Positions 54,094 to 63,219 of a stretch of DNA of 64,000 nucleotides are shown here, one piece after another. This DNA comes from Speluncibacter jeojiensis (lineage in GTDB: Bacteria > Actinomycetota > Actinomycetes > Mycobacteriales > Mycobacteriaceae). Every line of letters starts with the position of its first letter. Positions within the stretch are counted from its first letter, which is position 1. The notes under the pieces are model-generated. The model made no database searches. It was not told the DNA's origin and saw only the letters and a program-made list of their open reading frames with translations. Both the position numbers and the translations under genes were made by a program. The stretch spans positions 1,054,001 through 1,118,000 of the forward strand of contig NZ_JAAIVF010000001.1 of the NCBI RefSeq assembly GCF_029589495.1, read 5' to 3'.

Positions 54094-54188
54094 TGTGCTC
54101 CCGCACACCCTCCAGGCGTCGGTTTGTGCGAAATCGCCATTGCCGGCCTGGTGGGCCCATCCTACGGTGGAATCCAGCACAACGTGTG
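54094..54188. promoter_or_regulatory. pucR-MFS intergenic control region with repeated TGTG/CACA dyads
   Basis: Holds TGTGC-tccc-GCACA (54094-54107), a half-site TTTGTGCG (54123-54130) and CACA-acg-TGTG (54178-54188). The divergent pucR (54071) and MFS (54287) starts lie on either side. The recurring words also appear before the aldehyde dehydrogenase gene. Confidence 0.45.
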
Positions 54189-54286
54189 GCTCATATCACA
54201 GTCACGTGCCGGTTGTAATCGATCGGACACTGCTCACCACCGTTCGTTCCTTGCGCGGCCCCTTGCGCCCGAAAACAGGAGCACTC

Positions 54287-55654
54287 ATGTCCCAAACCAA
54301 CATCGCTGCCCCATCGGACGCGGCGTCTCCCGCACCGTCGGCCCGACAGTCCGGCGTCTCGCGGTCGCGCGGATGGACCGTGACCGCACTTCTGCTCGCG
54401 CTGATGATGATCAATTTCGGCGACAAGGCCGTCCTGGGACTCGCCGCGAACGACATCCGTCACGAGTTCGGGCTGAGCGCCGCGCAATACGGCACCATCG
54501 CCAGCGGATTCTTCCTGCTGTTCAGCATCTCCGCGCTCGCCGTCGGGTTCATCGCCGACCGGTTCGCGACCAAACCGGTGTTGCTCGTGCTCGCCGTCGT
54601 CTGGGCGGTCGCGCTGCTGCCGGTTCTGGGCGCGGCGGGATTCGGTGTCCTGCTGGCATCCCGGATCGTGCTCGGCGCCGCGGAAGGCCCGGCATTCGGC
54701 GTCGCCAATCATGCCGTGCAGAAGTGGTTCGTCGACGCCGACCGCAACGTCCCCGCGGCGCTGCTCAGCCTCGGCCCGGCACTCGGGGTGATGGTCGCGG
54801 CACCGACACTGACCTGGCTGATGGTGCATCACGGCTGGCGATCGATGTTCGTCGCACTGATCGTGGCCGGCGTGGTGTGGGCGGTCGTCTGGGCAGTGGC
54901 AGGCAGGGAGGGCCCACTCGGTGCGCACTCGCATGGCACTGCCGAACCAGCATCTGCTGAGGGTGTCGAGGACGTACCCGCGGTCTCGGCCCTCCGGGTG
55001 CTGTCGACCGGGACATGGATCGGTTGCTCGATCGCCGTGTTCGCCGCCTACTGGTCCCTGTCCCTGGTCGTCTCCTGGCTCCCGCCGTATCTGACGAACG
55101 GTGCGGGGTACAGCAAGTCGCAGACCGGCCTGCTCACCGCCCTCCCGTGGGTGGCCGGCGCGGTCGCGGTCGTCGCGCAGGGTGTCGTCACCCAGCGGTT
55201 GATGAAGCGCGGCGTCTCGGCCAGATGGGCACGCGGCGCACTGGGGGGCGGCGTCGTGATCGCCGCGGGCGTCTGCACCTGGGCATTCGTCCACGTGCCC
55301 AACGGCCCCATGAAGCTGGCCCTGATGGCGTTGGGGCTGGGTATCTCCGGCGTGATCTTCACGGTCGCCACCACCGCGTGCGGACAGATCTCACCGGCAC
55401 GGTCCCGCGGTGCCGTGCTCGGCGCGTTCGTCGCGGTCTATTCCCTGGCCGGTGTCGCTGCGCCGTTCGTGACCGGCCGACTCGTCGGCGACGCCGGTTC
55501 GGCCCCGATCCACGGCTACGACACGGTCTTCATGCTCACCGGGATCATCCTCGTCGTCGGCGGCATCGCCGCGGTCGCGTTGATCAGACCCGAACGCGAT
55601 GCAGCCCGCCTGAGGACCCGCGCAACCACCTCTTCTCGGCACTGCGCCAACTGA
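54287..55654 (+). CDS. MFS permease of the alkyl sulfate module
   Basis: 455 residues with 12 predicted helices. Helix 1 has MMINFGDKAVLGLAANDIRHEFGLS, and GFIADRFATKPV is motif A; the RIVLGAAEGPAFGVANHAVQKWF stretch matches the anion:cation symporter (ACS) group, which takes up organic anions. An alkyl sulfate or similar amphiphilic anion is a sensible substrate given the sulfatase downstream. AGGAG precedes ATG 54287. It is the first of four to five genes spaced by 4-86 bases. Confidence 0.87.
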   Translation: MSQTNIAAPSDAASPAPSARQSGVSRSRGWTVTALLLALMMINFGDKAVLGLAANDIRHEFGLSAAQYGTIASGFFLLFSISALAVGFIADRFATKPVLLVLAVVWAVALLPVLGAAGFGVLLASRIVLGAAEGPAFGVANHAVQKWFVDADRNVPAALLSLGPALGVMVAAPTLTWLMVHHGWRSMFVALIVAGVVWAVVWAVAGREGPLGAHSHGTAEPASAEGVEDVPAVSALRVLSTGTWIGCSIAVFAAYWSLSLVVSWLPPYLTNGAGYSKSQTGLLTALPWVAGAVAVVAQGVVTQRLMKRGVSARWARGALGGGVVIAAGVCTWAFVHVPNGPMKLALMALGLGISGVIFTVATTACGQISPARSRGAVLGAFVAVYSLAGVAAPFVTGRLVGDAGSAPIHGYDTVFMLTGIILVVGGIAAVALIRPERDAARLRTRATTSSRHCAN

Positions 55655-55676
55655 TTTCGAACAGGAGAACTCCAGC

Positions 55677-57224
55677 ATGCTCAATCTCGCCGTGATCCTC
55701 GAGGACAGCGCGCGCGAGGCGCCGGACCACATTGCCATCGTCGCGGCCGGTACCCGGATGACCTACCGGGAACTCGATCAGGCCGCCAACCGGGTCGCCC
55801 ACCTGCTGCGCTCGCTCGGGCTCGAACCCGGCGACCGTGTCGTCATGCAATGCCCGAACGTGCCGGACTTCCCGGTCGTCTACTTCGGGATCCTCAAGGC
55901 CGGCTGTGTCGTCGTACCCGTCAACGTCCTGCTGAGATCCCGCGAGATCGCCTACCACCTTCGCGACTCGAACGCCAAGGCGTTCTTCGCGTTCGAGGAC
56001 CCGTTTGGATCCGATGCCTGGGATGCGTTTGCGGCGAACGAGTCCTGTGAGCGTTTCTTCCAGTTGGGCACGTCCACGCCCGGTCGTGGAGTCTCCACTG
56101 CGCTCTGGTCCGCACTCGACTGTCATTCGCCCACATTCGAATCCGCGTCGACAGCAGCCGACGACACCGCCGTCATCCTCTATACCAGCGGCACCACAGG
56201 GCAGCCGAAGGGCGCTCAACTCACCCACGCGAACATGCTGCAGAACGCCCAGGTTGCCAGCCGGTTGTTCGGGAGCGAAGACCACGACGTCTACTTGGCC
56301 GCTCTGCCGCTGTTCCACGTCTTCGGCCTGACCTGCCAGTTGAACACGGCCCTGCTGGGCGGGGCGAGCGTCGTGCTGCAACCTCGCTTCGAGCCCGGCG
56401 AGACGCTGGTGCTCATGCTGCGCGAGAGGGTGACCGTCTTCGCCGGCGTGCCGACCATGTACCTGGCACTGCTCGCGCACGCCGCCCGGTCCGACCCTTC
56501 CGATCTCGATCAGTTGGCGCGCCACCTTCGCATGGCCAACTCCGGCGGGTCCGCGCTGCCGCTGGAGGTGCTGCGCCAGTTCAAGGATCGCTTCGGCGTG
56601 CAGATCCTCGAGGGCTACGGCCTGTCCGAGACCAGTCCCATCGCCACCTTCAACCGGACCGACCGGCCCACCAAGCCGGGGTCGGTCGGCCTCCCGATCT
56701 GGGGAGTCCAGGTCAAGGTCGTCGACCAGGACGGGCACGAGGTGCGGGACGGGGAACTCGGCGAGATCGTGATCCGCGGCCACAACGTGATGAAGGGCTA
56801 TCACGATCGCCCCGACGAGACGGCGGCTGCGATGCGTGGCGGCTGGTTTCACACCGGTGACATCGGGCGGCGGGACGACGACGGCTACTTCTACGTCGTC
56901 GACCGCGCCAAGGACATGATCATCCGCGGCGGCTACAACATCTATCCGCGGGAACTCGAAGAGGTGCTGATGACTCACCCCGCGGTGAGCATGGTTGCGG
57001 TGGTGGGTGTTCCGCATCCCACCCACGGCGAGGAGGTCAAGGCCTTCATCGTTCCCTCCGCGGGCGCCGACACCACCGAGGACGCGTTGGTCCAGTGGTG
57101 CCGGGCGAACATGGCCGCCTACAAGTACCCGCGCTTGCTCGAATTCCGTGAATCCCTCCCGCTCTCGGGTACCGGGAAGGTCCTCAAGCGCGAACTGATC
57201 TCCGCTGCAGCGGAAAGGAACTGA
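55677..57224 (+). CDS. Fatty acyl-CoA ligase (AMP-forming)
   Basis: 515 residues. The adenylate-forming signature starts at Tyr169 (YTSGTTGQPKGA), followed by GYGLSETSP, HTGDIGRRDDDGYFYVVDRAKDMIIRGGYNIYP and the catalytic Lys in SGTGKVLKREL. It activates a carboxylic acid to its CoA thioester with ATP. In this operon the acid would be the fatty acid formed from the alkyl chain. AGGAG lies before ATG 55677; only four bases separate its stop from the alkylsulfatase start. Confidence 0.93.
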   Translation: MLNLAVILEDSAREAPDHIAIVAAGTRMTYRELDQAANRVAHLLRSLGLEPGDRVVMQCPNVPDFPVVYFGILKAGCVVVPVNVLLRSREIAYHLRDSNAKAFFAFEDPFGSDAWDAFAANESCERFFQLGTSTPGRGVSTALWSALDCHSPTFESASTAADDTAVILYTSGTTGQPKGAQLTHANMLQNAQVASRLFGSEDHDVYLAALPLFHVFGLTCQLNTALLGGASVVLQPRFEPGETLVLMLRERVTVFAGVPTMYLALLAHAARSDPSDLDQLARHLRMANSGGSALPLEVLRQFKDRFGVQILEGYGLSETSPIATFNRTDRPTKPGSVGLPIWGVQVKVVDQDGHEVRDGELGEIVIRGHNVMKGYHDRPDETAAAMRGGWFHTGDIGRRDDDGYFYVVDRAKDMIIRGGYNIYPRELEEVLMTHPAVSMVAVVGVPHPTHGEEVKAFIVPSAGADTTEDALVQWCRANMAAYKYPRLLEFRESLPLSGTGKVLKRELISAAAERN

Positions 57225-57228
57225 CCCC

Positions 57229-59124
57229 ATGTCGATCGAGCCCAAACCGGCCACCTCCGCCACGGTCGAGGCCAATCTCGCCGTACTCGGCGCGCTCCCC
57301 TTCGCGGACACCGAGAGCTTCGAGGACGCTCGGCGCGGCTTCGTCACCACCCTCGATCCGCCGGTCATCACCGGTCCTGACGGCCGGGTCGTGTGGGACC
57401 TGCGGCCCTATGCGTTCCTCGACGCCGCCGCACCGAGCACTGTGAATCCGAGCCTGTGGCGGATGGCGCAGTTGAACTTGCAGCACGGCCTGTTCCGCGT
57501 CTGCGAGCGCGTGCATCAGATCCGCGGCTTCGACATCGCCAACATGACGATCGTCGAGGGCGAGACCGGGTACATCGTGATCGACCCGCTGCTGAGTACC
57601 GAAGCGGTGGATGCCGGGATGTCGCTGGTACGAGAACACCTCGGCGACAAGCCCGTCACCTCGGTCGTCATCACCCACAGCCACGCCGATCACTACGGCG
57701 GCGTCAAGGCAGTGGTGACCGACGAGCAGGCACGTACCGGCCAGGTGCGGGTCGTGGCTCCCGTCGGTTTTCTCGATCACGCGGTGAGCGAGAACGTGAA
57801 CGCCGGAACGGCGATGTCCCGTCGCGCCCAGTACATGTACGGTGTCGGCATCGCCCCGGGAGCGCGGGGGCAGATGACCTGCGGGCTGGGGATCGGCCTG
57901 ACAAACGGCACGACGACACTGATCGCCCCCACCGACCTCATCACCGAATCCGGCCAGGAACTGGTGCTCGACGGAGTGCGGTTCGTCTTCCAGTACACCC
58001 CGGGCTCCGAAGCGCCGGCCGAGATGAACTTCCACCTGCCGGAGTTGCGAGCGCTGTGCATGGCGGAGAACGTCTCGCACAACATGCACAACCTGTATAC
58101 GTTGCGCGGAGCGGAGATTCGCGACGCCGCCGCCTGGAGCAACTACATTCACGAGTCGATCGAGTTGTTCGCCGACGACACCGACGTGATGTTCATCGGC
58201 CATCACTGGCCGGTGTGGGGACGCGAGAAGATCGTCGAGTTCCTCGCACAGCAGCGCGACCTGTACCGCTACATCCACGACGAGACGCTGCGCCTGGCCG
58301 CGCACGGGCGCACCGCCGTCGAGATAGCCGAACGCATCGAGCTGCCACAGTCGCTGGCCACGTTCTGGGCCAACCGCGGCTATTACGGTTCGCTCAACCA
58401 CAACGTCAAGGCCGTCTACCAGAAGTATCTCGGCTGGTTCGACGGCAACCCAGCGAACCTGCATCCGCACGAGCCGGCCGAGTCCGGACGCCGCTACGTC
58501 GACTTCATGGGCGGTCCGGACGCGGTGCTGAGCAAGGCACGCAGGTCGTTCGACGACGGCGACTACCGCTGGGTCGCACAGGTCGTCGGGCACGTGGTGT
58601 TCGCCGACCCCGGCAACCGCGAGGCCCGCGAGTTGCAGGCCGACGCATTCGAACAGCTCGGGTACCAGTCCGAGTCCGCACCCTGGCGCAACTTCTACCT
58701 CAGCGGCGCCCAGGAGCTGCGTCACGGAGTGCAGAAGCTGCCCACCACCACCGTCGCGCCGGACGTCGTACGTGCGATGACCACCGACATGCTGCTGGAC
58801 TACCTGTCCATCCGACTCAACGGGCCCAAGGCATATGAACAGTCATTCAGCGTGTTGTTCACCGTGACCGACACCGGGGAGCAACGGCTGATCCGGCTGA
58901 CCAACGGAGTCCTGGTGCGGAGCACACTCATCCCCGATCACGGCTACTCGGCGCACGTGCGACTGCCGAAGGCAACGCTCGCCGGTCTGGCCCTCGGCAC
59001 CGCCGACCTACGAGCCGCCGAATCCGCCGGGACGCTGACCGTCACCGGTGACATCGACTCGTCCGCTGCACTTTTCGAGCTCTGCGACAAATTCGAACAG
59101 TCCTTCGCCATCGTCACCCCCTGA
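57229..59124 (+). CDS. SDS-type linear primary alkylsulfatase, class III
   Basis: 631 residues, the length of SdsA1/BDS1 enzymes. An N-terminal metallo-beta-lactamase domain carries THSHADHYGG (His150, His152, Asp154, His155), the di-zinc site, with further ligands in MCMAENVSHNMHN and FIGHHWP. A dimerisation/helical domain and a C-terminal SCP2-like domain (MLLDYLSIRLNGPKA onward) follow. Class III sulfatases hydrolyse primary alkyl sulfates such as SDS to alcohol and sulfate. No signal peptide is seen, so it acts in the cytosol, needing uptake by the MFS protein. The alcohol dehydrogenase follows. Confidence 0.93.
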   Translation: MSIEPKPATSATVEANLAVLGALPFADTESFEDARRGFVTTLDPPVITGPDGRVVWDLRPYAFLDAAAPSTVNPSLWRMAQLNLQHGLFRVCERVHQIRGFDIANMTIVEGETGYIVIDPLLSTEAVDAGMSLVREHLGDKPVTSVVITHSHADHYGGVKAVVTDEQARTGQVRVVAPVGFLDHAVSENVNAGTAMSRRAQYMYGVGIAPGARGQMTCGLGIGLTNGTTTLIAPTDLITESGQELVLDGVRFVFQYTPGSEAPAEMNFHLPELRALCMAENVSHNMHNLYTLRGAEIRDAAAWSNYIHESIELFADDTDVMFIGHHWPVWGREKIVEFLAQQRDLYRYIHDETLRLAAHGRTAVEIAERIELPQSLATFWANRGYYGSLNHNVKAVYQKYLGWFDGNPANLHPHEPAESGRRYVDFMGGPDAVLSKARRSFDDGDYRWVAQVVGHVVFADPGNREARELQADAFEQLGYQSESAPWRNFYLSGAQELRHGVQKLPTTTVAPDVVRAMTTDMLLDYLSIRLNGPKAYEQSFSVLFTVTDTGEQRLIRLTNGVLVRSTLIPDHGYSAHVRLPKATLAGLALGTADLRAAESAGTLTVTGDIDSSAALFELCDKFEQSFAIVTP

Positions 59125-59184
59125 CCCGGCCCACGTATCGCGCAACCCCATCGACAGATCACGCAGAACAAGGAGCAACGATCA

Positions 59185-60312
59185 ATGAAGACCAAGGCAG
59201 CAGTCCTCAGGACCATCGGCGGCGACTGGGAGATCGAGGAGATCGACCTCGGCGACCCGGTGGCCGGCGAGGTACAGGTCCGGCTCGCCGCGTCGGGTAT
59301 GTGCCATTCGGACCATCACCTGCGCACCGGCGCCAGCCCCGTCGCCAGTTGGCCGGTCCTCGGCGGCCACGAGGGAGCCGGCGTGGTCACCAAGGTGGGT
59401 CCCGGTGTCACCGGGTTTCAGGAAGGCGATCACGTGGTGCTCGCCTTCATCCCCGCCTGCGGCACCTGCCGCCCGTGCTCGAAGGGCCTGCAGAACCTCT
59501 GCGACGAGGGCGCACGCCTGCTGACCGGCTTGGCGATCGCGGACGACACCCATCGCGCGAGCCTGAACGGTGATCCGCTCATGCCGATGTGCCTGCTCGG
59601 CACCTTCGCCCCCTACGTCACCGTCAACCAGGCCTCTGTCATCAAGATCGAGAAGGACATCCCGCTGGACAAGGCCGCTCTGCTGGGCTGCGGCGTGGCC
59701 ACCGGTTGGGGCTCGGCCACCGCGATCGGCGGGACCAAGGTCGGCGACACCGTGGTGGTCGTCGGTATCGGCGGCGTGGGCATCAACGCGGTTCAGGGCG
59801 CCGCCGCCGCCGGTGCCCGTCACGTGGTGGCGGTCGACCCGGTGGAGTTCAAGCGCACCAAGGCCCTCGAACTCGGCGCCACACACGCCTTCGCATCGAT
59901 CGAGGAAGCCCTCGAACCCGTGCGCGAGCTGACGTGGGGCCTGATGGCCGATGTCACCGTGATCACCGTCGGCGACATCCAGGGCGAGATCATCCAGCCG
60001 GCGCTGAGCCTCACCGGCAAGGGTGGACAGGTGGTGGTCACCGCCATGGGTGACTTCTCCAAGATGGAGACCACCCTCAACCTGTTCGAGCTGACATTGC
60101 TGCAGAAGCGCGTGCAGGGCGCGATCTTCGGCGGTGTGGGTCCGCGTACCCAGATCCCGCAGCTGCTCAACCACTACCGCAGCGGCGCACTCAAGCTCGA
60201 CGAACTCGTCACCCGAACCTACCGGCTCGAGGAGATCAACCAGGGCTACGACGACATGCTCGCCGGCCGCAACCTACGCGGTGTCATCAAGTACACCGAC
60301 GCCGACTACTGA
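59185..60312 (+). CDS. NDMA-dependent (mycofactocin-linked) alcohol dehydrogenase
   Basis: 375 residues. MDR fold: catalytic zinc at Cys40 in GMCHSDHH and GGHEGAGVV, structural zinc in CGTCRPCSKGLQNLC, NAD motif VVGIGGVGINAVQG. Long insert GARLLTGLAIADDTHRAS and the end LAGRNLRGVIKYT match the NDMA-dependent family, whose tightly bound NADH is re-oxidised by mycofactocin in the cell. It would oxidise the long-chain alcohol released by the sulfatase to the aldehyde. AAGGAG lies before ATG 59185. A 36-residue gene follows. Confidence 0.92.
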   Translation: MKTKAAVLRTIGGDWEIEEIDLGDPVAGEVQVRLAASGMCHSDHHLRTGASPVASWPVLGGHEGAGVVTKVGPGVTGFQEGDHVVLAFIPACGTCRPCSKGLQNLCDEGARLLTGLAIADDTHRASLNGDPLMPMCLLGTFAPYVTVNQASVIKIEKDIPLDKAALLGCGVATGWGSATAIGGTKVGDTVVVVGIGGVGINAVQGAAAAGARHVVAVDPVEFKRTKALELGATHAFASIEEALEPVRELTWGLMADVTVITVGDIQGEIIQPALSLTGKGGQVVVTAMGDFSKMETTLNLFELTLLQKRVQGAIFGGVGPRTQIPQLLNHYRSGALKLDELVTRTYRLEEINQGYDDMLAGRNLRGVIKYTDADY

Positions 60313-60398
60313 ACCGGCACAGCACCACAAGTGCGCCGGCAAGCAGCAGTTCAAGTCCGCAAAGAACTCAGCATCGACAAGACTCAAGGAGCATCGTC

Positions 60399-60509
60399 AT
60401 GGGATCGTCAGCACAGAACCTGACGCAGTACAGCAAGTTGGCCAGTCTCGGGGCGGGCCTGCTCGGCGGCGCAGCCGCCATCATCGGGCTGGTGGCATTG
60501 TCCGCGTAG
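60399..60509 (+). CDS. 36-residue single-helix membrane protein
   Basis: MGSSAQNLTQYSKLASLGAG then a Gly/Ala/Leu-rich helix ending IIGLVALSA. AAGGAG eight bases before the ATG and clean spacing support translation. It lies 86 bases after the alcohol dehydrogenase on the same strand, possibly the last gene of the operon. A small membrane subunit or helper is conceivable; no family is recognised. Confidence 0.6.
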   Translation: MGSSAQNLTQYSKLASLGAGLLGGAAAIIGLVALSA

Positions 60510-60563
60510 CAGGTTGGGGGTGGGGCGGCCGGTGGCGCCCCACCCCTGTGGGCCGGCCCCGTC

Positions 60564-60981
60564 TCATCGGACGAGACCACCCACGTTGTGCACGACGGTC
60601 ACATCCGCGTGCCAGGGCAGAATCGCGTCCGCTGATCGTTGGAGGTCGGCGAGCGGTGGAAGATCGGCTGGACCGAGAACCGTGACAGTGATCTCGTCGC
60701 CCTGGATCGTGGTGTCGAGTACCTCGGCGCCTTGCGGCCAACAAGTCCATCAGCGTCGGCGAAGTACGCCCGGACACCTGCGAGTTGGTCAGCACGTTGG
60801 CCGGATTCGGTAGGACTTGCGCGACGACATACCCCAGGACAACGACCAGAACCACTCCGGCCACCACGTAGCCGAGACTGTGAATGACGAGTCGACCTCT
60901 GCCCGTGGCTATTCCGAGACCCACACCGAGGATCCGACTGTTTGGACCGTCGATCTCCGGATGCCAGGTCGAATCGTTCAT
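60564..60981 (-). pseudogene. Membrane protein gene with a single frameshift
   Basis: The first part (from ATG 60981) reads as a one-helix membrane protein: HSLGYVVAGVVLVVVLGYVVAQVLPNPANVL, then SGRTSPTLMDLLAA. Near 60725-60740 the sense moves to another frame and continues convincingly as GAEVLDTTIQGDEITVTVLG, then PADLPPLADLQRSADAILPWHADVTVVHNV to a stop at 60564. The span is 418 bases, one more than 139 codons, so one extra base explains it. It is a recent mutation or an assembly error; the corrected protein would have 138 residues with a helix and an outer domain. Confidence 0.65.
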
Positions 60982-61050
60982 CGAGTTCGTCGAGGCTCCG
61001 GCGTTGCCCCACCGGTACCGGAGTGTGCAAGCCGGTCTCCGATCAGTCCG

Positions 61051-62310
61051 TCATGAACCAGCAGTGCGCGTCGTGCCACCGATCTCATCGAGCTCGGCGC
61101 GCCGTACATCGATCGCCTCCCACCGCGACTCGGGCGCGATCGTCCGAATGTGCTCGAGCAGTTCCTCGAGACGCTGTCGCACACTGCGGGCCGCATCCAC
61201 CACGTCGAACAGTTCGTCGACGGCACTGTGCAGATAGTCATCCCAGGTCGGCGGCTCGAATACCAACCGCGCCACCAGGTTCTCGTCCTGGAGCACACCG
61301 ACTCCCAGATCCCGCACGGCCAGGGCACGCAGCAGTGACTCGATCTCGTCGATCGCCTGGATCGCCGAGTACGGGTCGTTGACCGCCGGCGAAAGCGCCC
61401 TCAGCGCAATATCGTTCAGCAGCCGGAACGCGAAGGTCGGATCCTGGTCGAAAGTCCGCTCACGACCGACCTCGAACAGCTCGGCCATTCCCTCCAGCGG
61501 GGCTCTGTCACTCGCGCCGTATATACGCAGGAAAACCGCCCCCTCGCGCAGGAGTTCACCGGGCGCGACCAGTAGCCGGGCGTGCGCGTCCTCGACGGCA
61601 AGCCGGCTCAGCAGCTCCGGGAAATCGACCTGCCGCAGTCTAGTGGTGCGGCGCTCCCAGCGCACCTCACGGCACAGGTCGGATTCCGGCTGCAACTGCG
61701 GCGGGCGAGCGGCCCCGACCGGCCTAACATACAGCGCGTCGACGACCTCCCGGCCGCGTGCGGCAACATCTTCCAGTATCGGCGCCAGCTGAACCGCCCT
61801 GATCGCGGTGACCTGCACCGCCCGTAGCAACACCAATCCCGCCACCACCAGGGTGATCACCAGAGCAGGCACGACCAGCGACACCGTCTGCCGCCCGAAC
61901 ACCAACGCCGCGGCGACCACCGCGTTGACGAGTACGCCCAGCAGGAAGCCGAACAGGTGCGCCACCAGCAGGTTGTCCCGAAACAGATTCAGTCGCGGCG
62001 ACTGGGCTGTGACGGTGAACTGGATGACCAAGAACAGCAACGAGATGACGATGCCGATGAGCGTGAGCAACCCGCCGGCAACCGCACCGAGCAGTTGTAC
62101 CACCGGGGCCGCCGCCACCATCGGACCGCGGCCGATGTCCACGACCCCGACCGCAAGGCCGGCGCCGACACAGATGTAGGCCGCGGTGATGATGCTCGTG
62201 TGAAATCGACGGCGACGCCGCAAAGCCCGCACTTCCGGTCGATTCCGGAGGAGATAGCGGCCGGCACCGCCTCCGTTTTCATGCCCCCGACGCCGACGTT
62301 TGCCGGTCAT
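61051..62310 (-). CDS. DUF2254 family membrane protein
   Basis: 419 residues. Four transmembrane helices in the first 175 residues (about 40-60, 72-98, 118-140 and 145-165) and a large cytosolic domain with TFAFRLLNDIALRALSPAVNDPYSAIQAIDEIESLLRALAVRDLG, the DUF2254 signature. Function is unknown; the fold suggests a channel-like or regulatory membrane protein. It precedes the frameshifted gene by 69 bases and follows the SHOCT gene by 12, so all four minus-strand genes are likely one transcript. Confidence 0.88.
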   Translation of the reverse strand: MTGKRRRRGHENGGGAGRYLLRNRPEVRALRRRRRFHTSIITAAYICVGAGLAVGVVDIGRGPMVAAAPVVQLLGAVAGGLLTLIGIVISLLFLVIQFTVTAQSPRLNLFRDNLLVAHLFGFLLGVLVNAVVAAALVFGRQTVSLVVPALVITLVVAGLVLLRAVQVTAIRAVQLAPILEDVAARGREVVDALYVRPVGAARPPQLQPESDLCREVRWERRTTRLRQVDFPELLSRLAVEDAHARLLVAPGELLREGAVFLRIYGASDRAPLEGMAELFEVGRERTFDQDPTFAFRLLNDIALRALSPAVNDPYSAIQAIDEIESLLRALAVRDLGVGVLQDENLVARLVFEPPTWDDYLHSAVDELFDVVDAARSVRQRLEELLEHIRTIAPESRWEAIDVRRAELDEIGGTTRTAGS

Positions 62311-62322
62311 GACCGTTGTCGC

Positions 62323-62649
62323 TCAGCTCAGCAGTTTTGCCTTTGCCGCCGCGAACTCGTCGTCCGTCAGTGCCCCGGAGTCGTGCAGTTGCTGCAGTTG
62401 CTGCAGCTTGGCGATCAGATCCTCGCCACCGGGGGACGGCGTCGCCGGTTGCGGTGCCGCCGATTGCTGGGCATAGGTCTCCTGCTGGGCGTACTGCTGT
62501 TCTGCGTAGGCCTGCTGTTCGGCGGCACGCTGCTGCGACCGGCGGTTGACGGCGTTGGCCGTGGCACTGGCCGTACCCGCCACCACCGCGGTCCGAGCGA
62601 CCGTTCCGAGAAGGCCCGGCCGCCCGATTCGTCCGGCTCTGAACACCAT
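62323..62649 (-). CDS. SHOCT-domain protein
   Basis: 108 residues. A basic/hydrophobic N-terminus (GRPGLLGTVARTAVVAGTASATANAVNRR), a Gln/Ala/Tyr-rich linker with repeated YAEQQYAQQ words and a C-terminal SHOCT helix pair, EDLIAKLQQLQQLHDSGALTDDEFAAAKAKLL. SHOCT domains are short oligomerisation or nucleic-acid-associated helices. The gene is 13 bases after the DUF6325-type gene, a pairing common in actinobacteria. Confidence 0.88.
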   Translation of the reverse strand: MVFRAGRIGRPGLLGTVARTAVVAGTASATANAVNRRSQQRAAEQQAYAEQQYAQQETYAQQSAAPQPATPSPGGEDLIAKLQQLQQLHDSGALTDDEFAAAKAKLLS

Positions 62650-62662
62650 GTCGTTCTCCTGT

Positions 62663-63097
62663 CTAGAGTGCGGCCTCGACCGCTTCTTGCAGCACGTCCC
62701 GTGGCACCTGGATGTGGAGCGCGACCTCGCCGCCCTGTTGCCGGACCCGAAGAGCCAATCGCCGCGCCCACGTCTCCTCGTAGACGATCAGCGCCGCCGA
62801 GGTTCCCGGCTCGAGGGACTCGCGGACGACTTCCAGATCGTCGTCGCTGACGAGTGCCTTCGCATCGAGCGCGAGTTCCGCGAGCCCGACGCCGGCGAGG
62901 TCTTCGTCGACGTCGACCTGCGTGACGTTTCCGTTCTCGTCCTTGGCCAGGTAGACCAGGTCGAGCAGTGTCACCTGTCCGTGCGCGACGAGGTCCCTGA
63001 TCTCCTCGACCGTCGCCCGGTCGATACTCGTCCCAGGGAAGGTCAGCACCACCAACTCAACCGGTCCGAGTTCGTTCCATCCAGTCGTCGTAGTCAC
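62663..63097 (-). CDS. DUF6325 (DUF1269-like) family protein
   Basis: 144 residues: GPVELVVLTFPGTSIDRATVEEIRDLVAHGQVTLLDLVYLAKDENGNVTQVDVDED, then SLEPGTSAALIVYEETWARRLALRVRQQGGEVALHIQVPRD. This ferredoxin-like small protein family is found beside SHOCT genes; it has no known activity but is often linked to stress. No membrane helix or signal peptide. Start ATG 63097; the promoter region is the short gap to the terminator at 63176. Confidence 0.8.
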   Translation of the reverse strand: MTTTTGWNELGPVELVVLTFPGTSIDRATVEEIRDLVAHGQVTLLDLVYLAKDENGNVTQVDVDEDLAGVGLAELALDAKALVSDDDLEVVRESLEPGTSAALIVYEETWARRLALRVRQQGGEVALHIQVPRDVLQEAVEAAL

Positions 63098-63175
63098 CGT
63101 CGATGCCGCCCTTCCATCATCGAATCACCCGCGTCCACCGATCATCATGTGAAGTCATCTCCCTCGGGCGCAAGG

Positions 63176-63213
63176 AAAAACGGGAAGGTCACCCGCAACG
63201 GGTGACCTTCCCG
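63176..63213 (-). terminator. Rho-independent terminator of the AI-2E-family transporter gene
   Basis: CGGGAAGGTCACCCG (63181-63195), loop CAA, exact complement (63199-63213), then TTTTT on the minus strand (63180-63176). It starts seven bases after the transporter stop. Confidence 0.95.
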
Positions 63214-63219
63214 GGGTGA

